NCBI GenBank assembly: GCA_964429265.1
Contig: CAYSBK010000037.1
Span: forward strand, 1 to 16,691
Length of the DNA: 16,691 nucleotides
Direction: 5' to 3'
DNA from: CAYSBK01 sp964429265
GTDB taxonomy: Bacteria; Planctomycetota; Phycisphaerae; Sedimentisphaerales; Anaerobacaceae
How positions within the stretch are numbered: position 1 is the first letter of the stretch; every line of letters starts with the position of its first letter. A program made the position numbers and the translations under genes. The notes beneath the pieces are model-generated. The model searched no databases, had not been told where the DNA came from, and saw only the letters and a list, made by a program, of their open reading frames with translations. Shown here piece by piece: positions 8,561 through 16,597 of this stretch.

Positions 8561-8914
8561 GTGAACAAGCAGATTGAAGATATCGCCAGGAAGGACGGCC
8601 GCTACAGCCCATCAGCGCTGAACTTCGTTCTGGAGGGCCTGAACTTCACCGTCGGTGAGCTTGCCAGGCAGCGGGGCCACGTCAGCGGCCAGATGCTCTG
8701 CGAAGGGCTCAGGCAACTGGCCCTGAAAAAGTGGGGGCGGTTGGCGGCGCTTGTACTGGCACACTGGGGCATCAAGACAACCAGAGATTTCGGCCAGATC
8801 GTTTTCCTGATGGTCGAACACGCACTGATGAGTGCTCAGCCCACCGATTCCATCGACGACTTCAACAACGTCTACGATTTCGAAACCGTCTTCAAGAAAC
8901 AGTTCAGGTTCTAA
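8561..8914 (+). CDS. Small conserved protein of the Minf_1886 / Verruco-Plancto-restricted type
   Basis: This is a 117-aa soluble protein with no signal peptide or membrane segment. It begins at a GTG 41 nt after metG. It has the look of the Minf_1886 family (the TIGR04138-type protein restricted to Planctomycetes and Verrucomicrobia): an N-terminal stretch around RYSPSALNFVLEGLNFT, then a central helical region with GQMLCEGLRQLALKKWG. After that come WGIKTTRDFGQIVFLMVEH and a DDF-N-YDF-FKKQF-type tail. The assignment comes from memory of the family pattern, not from a search. No function is known for the family. The ribosome site is weak, so translation may be coupled to metG. The gene ends 19 nt before the convergent peptidase gene. 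Confidence 0.75.
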   Translation: MNKQIEDIARKDGRYSPSALNFVLEGLNFTVGELARQRGHVSGQMLCEGLRQLALKKWGRLAALVLAHWGIKTTRDFGQIVFLMVEHALMSAQPTDSIDDFNNVYDFETVFKKQFRF

Positions 8915-8927
8915 CCCGCCTTGCGGG
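8915..8927. terminator. GC hairpin between convergent genes
   Basis: CCCGC (8915-8919), a 3-nt loop and GCGGG (8923-8927) form a perfect 5-bp stem. It starts on the base after the stop of the 8561-8914 gene and lies before the stop of the opposite-strand peptidase. No U-tract follows on either strand, so it is not a canonical intrinsic terminator. It could slow polymerase or protect both 3' ends. Confidence 0.3.
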
Positions 8928-8933
8928 CATCAT

Positions 8934-10049
8934 TCAGCTCAGCAGGCGAAGGATGACAGCCCCGTAGGACCTCGCCGCCTGTTCAACATCGGCAAGCTCA
9001 ATGTACTCATCGGCCTTGTGGCAAAGCTCGGGCTTGCCGCAACCAAAAGCCACAACCGGCGCCCCGAGCTGGGCAAAATGCGGGCCGTCGGTGGTAAAAC
9101 CTACCGCCCGCGTCTGGTTCTTCCCAACGCAGCTGCACACCGCCTTTACGAACTCGCTGTTACGGTCCGTTTCCAGGGGCCCCACCTCTCTGATAACTGA
9201 AACCTCCCCGCGGAAATCCCCGTGCCGTTCCGCCAGCCGCGCCAGCATCACCCGCAAATCGTCGATGATTTGCTCACTTTGCTGGCCCGGGACCGTTCGA
9301 ATATCGAGCGCGATGCTGCAACCATCCGGCACAACGTTTATCGCCTCGCCGCCCTCGATGGTATTGACGCTCAGCGTACACTCACCCAGCAATTCGTGCG
9401 GCCGACTTTCGATTCGGTAATCCTTCAGCTCATTCAGGAGCGTCGCCATCGACATAATGGCATTAACCCCGAGTTGCGGCGTGGAACCGTGGGCCGTCTT
9501 GCCCCTGGTGTGGACCTGCAACCACAGCAACCCCCGATGAGCCGTTACGACCTCGAAATCAGTCGGCTCGCACAGGACAACGCCGGCCGGCACGTCACCG
9601 CGGCCCCGGTACTGCTGAACGTACCTCTTTGCCCCGCAGCTATCGGTTTCCTCTCCCGCCACGGCTGCCAGGATGACATCGCCCCGAAGCTTCACACCCG
9701 ACCGCTTCAACTGTGCCATCGCGGACGCCACCGCGGCAATACCACCCTTCATATCCGCCGCACCGCGACCGTATATCCTCCCGTTCTTTTTGACGGCAGC
9801 AAACGGCGGCACGGTCCACGTCGCCCGGCCGGCCGGCACAACGTCCAGATGGCACGCGAACATCACCGCTGGTTTCGAGCCGTCGCCGGCAAGCCGAGCC
9901 TCGACGTTAGCCCTGTTGCCGCCCCAGGTCTCTACCGAAACCTCAATACCCTCGCGGGCCAGGTAGCTGCCCAGAACTTCCGCACACGCGCGTTCACCGA
10001 CCGTGGATGTGCTGTCGGTCTGAACAAGTTCTCTAAGCAACGCTTCCAC
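8934..10049 (-). CDS. M20-family metallopeptidase (ArgE/DapE/CPG2-like)
   Basis: This is a zinc-dependent M20 amidohydrolase/peptidase of 371 aa from the chosen GTG. Counted from that start, the metal and catalytic residues are all present. H67 and D69 sit in CHLDVVPAG, the bridging D99 in GRGAADMKGG, and the general base E133 with ligand E134 in AGEETDS. E161 is in LCEPTDF and the last ligand, H344, is in LCHKADEYI. The dimerisation lid domain lies at about 170-285, including the conserved HGSTP. The substrate cannot be deduced; deacetylornithine, succinyl-diaminopimelate and a dipeptide are all possible. The frame stays open up to a TTG at 10136, but the family fold starts at about VVEALLRELVQTDS. 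A perfect TATAAT sits 9 nt before the GTG, so 10049 is preferred. The gene is transcribed divergently from the zinc-ribbon operon. Confidence 0.88.
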   Translation of the reverse strand: MEALLRELVQTDSTSTVGERACAEVLGSYLAREGIEVSVETWGGNRANVEARLAGDGSKPAVMFACHLDVVPAGRATWTVPPFAAVKKNGRIYGRGAADMKGGIAAVASAMAQLKRSGVKLRGDVILAAVAGEETDSCGAKRYVQQYRGRGDVPAGVVLCEPTDFEVVTAHRGLLWLQVHTRGKTAHGSTPQLGVNAIMSMATLLNELKDYRIESRPHELLGECTLSVNTIEGGEAINVVPDGCSIALDIRTVPGQQSEQIIDDLRVMLARLAERHGDFRGEVSVIREVGPLETDRNSEFVKAVCSCVGKNQTRAVGFTTDGPHFAQLGAPVVAFGCGKPELCHKADEYIELADVEQAARSYGAVILRLLS

Positions 10050-10058
10050 GACGGAACC

Positions 10059-10064
10059 ATTATA
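10059..10064 (-). promoter_or_regulatory. -10 element of the M20 peptidase gene
   Basis: On the minus strand this reads TATAAT. Only 9 nt separate it from the GTG at 10049, so transcription starting the usual 6-8 nt downstream would leave almost no leader. No good -35 is seen at 16-18 bp (the best at 17 bp is TTCTGG). Confidence 0.4.
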
Positions 10065-10118
10065 GGCCGGCCCCTCGGCCACCAGAACAGCCGTGCCAAA
10101 AAAATGCCGAGTTTTTTC

Positions 10119-10147
10119 TTGCAGACTGACCCCCAAGCGGGCAGAAT
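10119..10147 (+). promoter_or_regulatory. Weak candidate promoter of the zinc-ribbon operon
   Basis: TTGCAG (10119-10124), a 17-bp spacer and CAGAAT (10142-10147) give a partial sigma-70 match, with a T-rich run just upstream. The predicted start near 10154 leaves about 30 nt of leader containing the strong ribosome site at 10176-10182. The evidence is modest. Confidence 0.3.
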
Positions 10148-10186
10148 ACTGGATTGGGCGTCTTGAGTGGGTACTAAGGAGGCTGA

Positions 10187-10918
10187 ATGGGACCTGTACT
10201 TAAGGGCTTGACGAAACTTCAAAGCGTTGAAAATCGTCTGCGGGCTGCAAAGGCAAAACTTGCAAGGTGTAGAAGAAACGTCATCCTCCAGGAAAACCAG
10301 GTCAGGACGCTGGCCAACAGCCTTGAAGTCAAGAAAGAACAGATCAACCTGACAAAGGTGCAGCTCGACCGCCTGGAGCTCGAGCTCAAAGCCGCCGACG
10401 AAACCATCAGCAAGCTGCGAGCCTCCCTCAATGCCGCCAAGACCAACAAGGAATACGCGGCGGTCCTGACCCAGCTCAATACTACAAAGGCCGAAAACTC
10501 CAAGATCGAAACGCAGATACTCGAGTTGATGAAAGACATCGAGGCCGACGAAGCCGACTCGCGCCAACTCGCCGAGCAGATAGAACAGGAAAAGCAGAAA
10601 CTCGAACAGATACGCGCCGAAAGCGAAAAGCTGGCGCAGAATTACGAAGCCGAAATACAACAGATTCAGCAAGAGTGGGACGAGGTGGCAAAAACCATCC
10701 CCGCCGAACCACTGCGGATATTCAAGCGGGTCGCAGAAACATACGATGGAGAAGCTCTTGCAGTCGTCGAACCACACGGCAAGGGCGACAGTTTTACCTG
10801 CGGGGGTTGTTTTATGGGTATAACCGCCGAATCCGTCAATCTGCTTATGACCAGGGACGACATAATCCATTGCCCCAACTGCACGAGAATACTCGTGCTG
10901 GGCGACGCCGAAGAATAA
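10187..10918 (+). CDS. Coiled-coil protein with C-terminal C4-type zinc ribbon (CT398/FlgZ-like)
   Basis: This is a 243-aa soluble protein. Residues of about 5-185 form a long heptad-rich antiparallel coiled-coil hairpin full of Glu, Lys, Gln and Leu. Within it, AAKTNKEYAAVLTQL matches the conserved 'T-N-K-E-Y' turn of the family. A C4 zinc ribbon follows: CGGC at 205-208 and CPNC at 229-232, the latter followed by TRIL. Relatives include chlamydial CT398 (CdsZ) and Helicobacter HP0958 (FlgZ), which chaperone secretion or flagellar components, and mycobacterial Rv2229c. None of those roles can be assigned here. A near-perfect AAGGAGG (10176-10182) lies 4 nt before the ATG, the strongest ribosome site in the window, so the protein may be abundant. 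The RNase HI fusion gene starts 38 nt downstream. In mycobacteria the same zinc-ribbon family also sits beside an RNase HI fusion. Confidence 0.85.
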   Translation: MGPVLKGLTKLQSVENRLRAAKAKLARCRRNVILQENQVRTLANSLEVKKEQINLTKVQLDRLELELKAADETISKLRASLNAAKTNKEYAAVLTQLNTTKAENSKIETQILELMKDIEADEADSRQLAEQIEQEKQKLEQIRAESEKLAQNYEAEIQQIQQEWDEVAKTIPAEPLRIFKRVAETYDGEALAVVEPHGKGDSFTCGGCFMGITAESVNLLMTRDDIIHCPNCTRILVLGDAEE

Positions 10919-10956
10919 CCGGCCTACGCTTCATCTTTCTTCTTGCATTCGCTGTT

Positions 10957-12027
10957 ATGGACGAGGTTGTTGCATACGCAGACGGAGGCAGCAGGGGCAA
11001 CCCAGGCCCGGCGGCCGCAGCCTTTATTCTCACCGACCGTGCCGGAAACACCCTCTGCGCAAAAGGCTTCTTTCTCGGCCGCACCACGAACAACGTCGCC
11101 GAATACACCGCCGTCTGCAAGGCCCTGGAACATGCAAGACAACTCGGAGCCCAACGCATAAGAATCTTCAGCGACAGCGAACTGCTCGTGCGCCAACTGA
11201 CAGGTCGCTACAGGGTAAAAAGCCCGAGCCTCAGGCCGCTGTTCGAAACCGCCCTGCGATTGCTTAATCAAATGCAGCACTACCAGTTAGAGCACGTCGG
11301 CCGCCAGGCAAACGCCCAAGCCGACCGACTTGTCAATCAGGTTCTGGACCTGCAGCACGATGTTGACGCATCGCCTGCCGGCGACTCGTCCACATCCACC
11401 GCCAAAAGCAAGAAACCGTTGCGGCTGGGAATACTTATCAGCGGTGGCGGGCGAACCATGCTCAACATCCTCGAACATATAAAGCAGGGGCGACTCAACG
11501 CCGAAATTGCGGTGGTCATCAGTTCCCGTTCTACAGTGGCCGGCGTCGAAAGGGCAAGGGCATCGGGTCTCAACGTCAAGATTATACGCAAGAAGGACTT
11601 CGCCGGTATCGACGAGTTCAGCAGTCGCATCGAGCAGGAACTGGTCGCCGCCGGTGTCGAGCTTGTGGTACAGGCCGGGTGGCTGTGCCTGTGGAAGATA
11701 CCGCCACGCTACCGGAACCGCGTGATGAACATACACCCGGCATTGCTGCCGAGCTTCGGAGGCCAGGGCATGTGGGGACACCACGTCCACGAGGCCGTCC
11801 TGGCGGCGGGCTGCAAGGTCAGCGGCTGCACCGTCCATTTCTGCACCAACGAGTATGACAAAGGACCGATCATCGTCCAGAGATGCTGCCCCGTCAGGGA
11901 AGACGACACAGCCGATACCCTGGCCGCACGGGTCTTCGAACAGGAATGCATCGCGTACCCCGAAGCCATAAGGCTGTTTGAACAGGGCAGAATTTCAGTC
12001 CGCCGGGGCCGTACCGTGATAAAATGA
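10957..12027 (+). CDS. RNase HI - phosphoribosylglycinamide formyltransferase (PurN-like) fusion
   Basis: One uninterrupted 356-aa frame joins two enzymes. Residues 1 to about 132 are an RNase HI that would cleave RNA in RNA-DNA hybrids. Its carboxylate tetrad is complete: D9 in YADGGSRGNPG, E49 in NNVAEY, D73 in FSDSELL and D123 in NAQADRLVN. The compact form lacks the E. coli basic handle. A linker rich in Ser, Thr, Ala and Asp (about 133-153) leads to a PurN-type formyltransferase (about 154-356), which would convert GAR to formyl-GAR in purine synthesis. Its catalytic residues are N258 and H260 in NIHPALLP and D301 in NEYDKGP. The glycine loop is SGGGRTMLN rather than the usual SGxGSN, so its substrate could differ. 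The ATG at 10957 was chosen because upstream frame lies inside the preceding gene. A TTG at 11419 could start PurN separately but has no ribosome site. Confidence 0.9.
   Translation: MDEVVAYADGGSRGNPGPAAAAFILTDRAGNTLCAKGFFLGRTTNNVAEYTAVCKALEHARQLGAQRIRIFSDSELLVRQLTGRYRVKSPSLRPLFETALRLLNQMQHYQLEHVGRQANAQADRLVNQVLDLQHDVDASPAGDSSTSTAKSKKPLRLGILISGGGRTMLNILEHIKQGRLNAEIAVVISSRSTVAGVERARASGLNVKIIRKKDFAGIDEFSSRIEQELVAAGVELVVQAGWLCLWKIPPRYRNRVMNIHPALLPSFGGQGMWGHHVHEAVLAAGCKVSGCTVHFCTNEYDKGPIIVQRCCPVREDDTADTLAARVFEQECIAYPEAIRLFEQGRISVRRGRTVIK
12017..12025 (+). promoter_or_regulatory. Candidate extended -10 promoter
   Basis: TG-A-TAAAAT overlaps the end of the RNase HI-PurN gene. It matches an extended -10 (TGn plus five of six -10 bases) with no clear -35. 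Transcription from about 12032 could drive the small membrane-protein gene at 12084 separately. Confidence 0.3.
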
Positions 12028-12083
12028 CCACGACCCTTAAACCCTTGGCAGGTGGTAATGCGTTCTAACTGGTGCCGGGTCTT

Positions 12084-12575
12084 ATGACCAGGATGCAAAG
12101 AAAAATCCTGATTGAATTCGCGGTCGTTCTGGGCCTGACGCTGCTGGCTGCCGTGGCGATGATCAACCTGAAGGACTGGGTCAACCGCTCAGAGGCAATG
12201 CGAGCTATGCAAGAGCTCGCCCGGCAAATAAACCACTACCGGCAACAGTACGCCAGGATACCGCCCGAATCCTGGGTGAAGCAACAGGCTCAGACGGTAC
12301 CCGGATACCCGCGGCTCGGCCGGCTCGAATACAGGGGACTATGGATCGACTTTGAATCCCCCCCGGATACCATCCTGGCCTACAGCGAAAGGAACTACCG
12401 CGGTTTTGCAGGGCGGGGATACGTCGTAATGCGCCTGAATGGCCGCGTCGAGTGGCTCGACAAACAAACGTTCGAGAAACTGCTGGCGCGGCAACAAACC
12501 GAAGAGGAAGTCAAACTGCTCGAAAAACACCCCGCCGGCGAGCTTGAGCCTCCCCGACCAATATGGGGCCGATGA
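12084..12575 (+). CDS. Pseudopilin-like single-pass membrane protein lacking a prepilin cleavage site
   Basis: This is a 163-aa protein of unknown function. A short basic N-terminus (MTRMQRK) is followed by one hydrophobic helix at about residues 8-27. An amphipathic helix with MRAMQELARQINHYRQQYARIPP follows, which resembles the alpha1C region of type II secretion pseudopilins ('...YRxxxGRYPP'). The C-terminal half holds GYVVMRLNGRVEWLDKQTF, like the 'xxFxDGHVEWL' end of many planctomycete pseudopilins. The helix reads KILIEFAVVLGLTLLAAVAM, so glutamate is kept at the +5-like position (E11), but the Gly/Phe cleavage site is Arg/Lys. It may therefore be a permanently membrane-anchored relative. 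Starts at GTG 12072 and ATG 12093 are also possible. No strong ribosome site separates them. It converges on clpC with 13 nt between stops. Confidence 0.7.
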   Translation: MTRMQRKILIEFAVVLGLTLLAAVAMINLKDWVNRSEAMRAMQELARQINHYRQQYARIPPESWVKQQAQTVPGYPRLGRLEYRGLWIDFESPPDTILAYSERNYRGFAGRGYVVMRLNGRVEWLDKQTFEKLLARQQTEEEVKLLEKHPAGELEPPRPIWGR

Positions 12576-12588
12576 CAAACTGTTGCCG

Positions 12589-15081
<2,493 letters not shown>

Positions 15082-15203
15082 ATCTGACCTCTGAATCCCT
15101 CAAACCGCCTGCCCCCTATCGAAAGGCAGGCACCTGAATTCGACCCCGGTGCTGATCGATCTGCGGGCGCGGCCCCCACGCCGGGTGGCCTCTCGCAAAT
15201 CCC

Positions 15204-15237
15204 ATTATATCGTATTCGGCCGTGAACTGCACGTCAA
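15204..15237 (-). promoter_or_regulatory. Candidate promoter(s) of clpC
   Basis: Read on the minus strand, TTGACG (15237-15232) is followed after 17 bp by TACGAT (15214-15209), matching five and four of six consensus bases. A perfect TATAAT overlaps its end (15209-15204) but is 22 bp from the TTGACG. Either would give a 5' leader of roughly 110-120 nt. No heat-shock operator is evident. Confidence 0.35.
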
Positions 15238-15442
15238 ATCTGTTGTCTCAGCAGCCCGTTATTCTTTATATGCCGCAGGACTGCCCGATGTTCGGTTTAT
15301 CGGTCCGGCGGACGGTCCTGACCCATCGTTTTATCGACAAAAACCCCCAGATACTTTCCGCCTTTGTTGGGTAGCGGCCCGGCTGAAGGCCGATACCCCC
15401 ACAGCCGCCAGCTAACATCTGGTCGCGCGGTAGCCTGGCCGC

Positions 15443-15448
15443 TATAAT
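15443..15448 (+). promoter_or_regulatory. -10 element of the SAM-hydrolase gene
   Basis: A perfect TATAAT lies about 50 nt before the start at 15498, with only a poor -35 (TGGTCG at 17 bp). A leader of about 43 nt would contain the GGGGA ribosome site at 15486-15490. Confidence 0.35.
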
Positions 15449-15497
15449 GTGCACGTCGTTCAGACAGCGCTGATTTGTACCTGCCGGGGAAGTGGTC

Positions 15498-16223
15498 GTG
15501 ATTGTTCTTTTGACTGATTTCGGCTGCAGTGAATATGTCGGCGTGATAAAGGCCGTCATCCACGGCCTGGCTCCGGCCGCTACCGTCGTTGACCTGACCC
15601 ACACCATCCGGCCGCAGTCCGTAATCGAGGCCTCCTGGGTGCTCAAGTGTAACTACAGGTATTTTCCGAAAGGTTCAACTTTCTGCGCCGTGGTTGACCC
15701 CGGGGTTGGAACAGGCAGACGGGCGGTAGCGGTAAAAACCACCGGCTACTTCTTCGTCGCACCCGATAACGGTCTGGTCTGGGAGGCGGTACGGCGACAA
15801 CGCATCGAATGCACCCGGCAGCTGCCGGTGCCCCCCGGCGCCAGCAGAACATTCCATGCAAGAGACGTGTTTGCCCGTGCAGCAGCGATGTGTGAGCTGG
15901 GCAGGTTTGACCGGCTCGGCCGGCCGGTCAGGCACCTGCGGAAGCTGGCTCACTACAAAAGGGGCCGAACGGGAATTGTCGTCCGCATAGACCATTTCGG
16001 CAACGTGGTTACCAACCTGCGTAAGCTGGCCAAACGCCGATACGCCGTCCGAGCCGCCGGGGCCGAACGGACGCTGCCTTACTTTTCCACCTACGCGGCC
16101 GCCCCAGACGGAGAATTGTTCCTCATCGAAGGCTCAAATGGCACGCTGGAGGTCAGTCTCAAAAATGGAAATGCCGCTGCAGAGCTCGCCGTGCAGCCCG
16201 GAGAAAAGATTACTATTCGCTGA
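15498..16223 (+). CDS. S-adenosyl-L-methionine hydroxide adenosyltransferase (DUF62 family)
   Basis: This is a 241-aa member of the DUF62 / fluorinase-chlorinase superfamily. Family enzymes split S-adenosylmethionine with water or hydroxide into adenosine and methionine. LLTDFG starts at residue 4. VDPGVG carries D67 and is followed by arginines at 74-75. FHARDVFA carries H120, R122 and D123. These supply the Asp-Arg-His set reported for the hydrolases. The C-terminal half has DHFGNVVTNL and EGSNGTLEVSL, typical of the second (beta-barrel) domain. The GTG at 15498 was chosen because GGGGA ends 7 nt upstream; a GTG at 15492 adds two residues. A halogenase role is unlikely because the sequence looks like the common bacterial hydrolase, but substrate residues were not aligned. 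Flanking genes give no pathway clue. Confidence 0.85.
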   Translation: MIVLLTDFGCSEYVGVIKAVIHGLAPAATVVDLTHTIRPQSVIEASWVLKCNYRYFPKGSTFCAVVDPGVGTGRRAVAVKTTGYFFVAPDNGLVWEAVRRQRIECTRQLPVPPGASRTFHARDVFARAAAMCELGRFDRLGRPVRHLRKLAHYKRGRTGIVVRIDHFGNVVTNLRKLAKRRYAVRAAGAERTLPYFSTYAAAPDGELFLIEGSNGTLEVSLKNGNAAAELAVQPGEKITIR

Positions 16224-16358
16224 AACCGGCGGGCTGGGCCACCGGACCGACGCCCCTACGGCCGCCAAAATTTTGTGCGACCCCTGGCTGTTATACGCGA
16301 TGGTATCGGACGTAACTCTTTTTGTGAACAGGGGTTACGCACGGAAAAACGGCCCGGG
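16224..16358. other. Intergenic spacer with overlapping inverted repeats
   Basis: Downstream of the SAM-hydrolase gene, ACCCCTG (16280-16286) can pair with CAGGGGT (16329-16335). CGTAAC (16311-16316) can pair with GTTACG (16334-16339). The second overlaps the first, so only one can form fully. Neither is followed by a clear U-tract, so no terminator for the upstream gene is assigned. Confidence 0.25.
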
Positions 16359-16416
16359 AAAAATTTTCAAAATTCTTCGAAAAAAGCCTTGCAATCGCAG
16401 CGAACTAACATATAAT
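16359..16416 (+). promoter_or_regulatory. Strong promoter with A+T-rich upstream element
   Basis: TTGCAA (16389-16394) and a perfect TATAAT (16411-16416) are 16 bp apart. Immediately upstream, 16359-16385 is almost pure A/T in alternating A- and T-tracts (AAAAATTTT, AAAATT, AAAAAA), like the UP element of highly expressed stable-RNA promoters. The transcript would start near 16423. The contrast with the GC-rich surroundings is conspicuous. Confidence 0.6.
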
Positions 16417-16422
16417 GATGGT

Positions 16423-16554
16423 AGATGTGATAAGCTCTTTTCTTCTTTAACGTCTTGGTTTGTGAGGCAGCTGGATATTTGATACAAGTGGTGTCTTACA
16501 CTTAAATTAAAAGCTGTCTCACAGGGCTGGAGAATCCGATCTCCAGCCTTTTTT
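16423..16554 (+). ncRNA. Candidate structured small RNA or regulatory leader (about 132 nt)
   Basis: The transcript is bounded by a strong promoter and an intrinsic terminator. The first 25-30 nt include a pyrimidine run (16435-16448, CTCTTTTCTTCTTT) that stays unpaired in the fold I can draw. Next, GTGAGGCAGCT (16462-16472) pairs with AGCTGTCTCAC (16512-16522) in 11 pairs including one G-U, and T16461-A16523 extends it. Inside that arm, AAGTG (16486-16490) pairs with CACTT (16499-16503). The terminator hairpin follows directly. The longest ATG frame I find inside is 10 codons and has no ribosome site. It does not show the marks of tmRNA, SRP RNA, RNase P RNA or the c-di-GMP-I riboswitch. The start is predicted from promoter spacing. 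It could be a free sRNA or an attenuating leader of the pseudopilin gene that starts 43 nt further on. Confidence 0.55.
16525..16554 (+). terminator. Intrinsic (Rho-independent) terminator
   Basis: GGCTGGAGA (16525-16533) and TCTCCAGCC (16540-16548) form a perfect 9-bp GC-rich stem with a 6-nt loop, followed at once by six T residues (16549-16554). It is the best terminator in the window. It lies between the strong promoter at 16389-16416 and the pseudopilin gene. Confidence 0.85.
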
Positions 16555-16597
16555 ATGCGCCGCGCCACGCCGGCATTGCCACTGGGGATGAACCGCC

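Larger units (their letters stand above)
15082..15497. other. Divergent intergenic region between clpC and the SAM-hydrolase gene
   Basis: About 415 nt separate the two divergent starts. The region contains the clpC ribosome site (15087-15092), candidate clpC promoter elements (15204-15237, minus) and a TATAAT for the plus-strand gene (15443-15448). No CIRCE-type inverted repeat (TTAGCACTC-N9-GAGTGCTAA) is present. The 88-aa frame at 15149-15415 shows no family features, and no RNA gene is recognised. The rest of the region shows nothing I can name. Confidence 0.5.

Noticed and set aside
9222..10166. 314-aa plus-strand frame opposite the M20 peptidase
   Set aside because: It is Arg/His/Pro-rich with no motif, while the minus strand carries every M20 metal ligand.
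11419..12027. Separate purN gene starting at the TTG within the fusion
   Set aside because: There is no ribosome site ahead of the TTG, no stop or frameshift occurs between the domains, and the linker is typical of a fused protein.
15149..15415. 88-aa plus-strand frame in the clpC/SAM-hydrolase spacer
   Set aside because: It has no ribosome site or family features and lies across the clpC promoter elements.
15082..15497. CIRCE heat-shock operator upstream of clpC
   Set aside because: I looked for the 9-bp inverted repeat with a 9-bp spacer and did not find it.
16138..16482. 114-aa plus-strand frame overlapping the SAM-hydrolase end and the RNA promoter
   Set aside because: It overlaps a confident gene in another frame, runs through the promoter and into the structured RNA, and its composition looks random.
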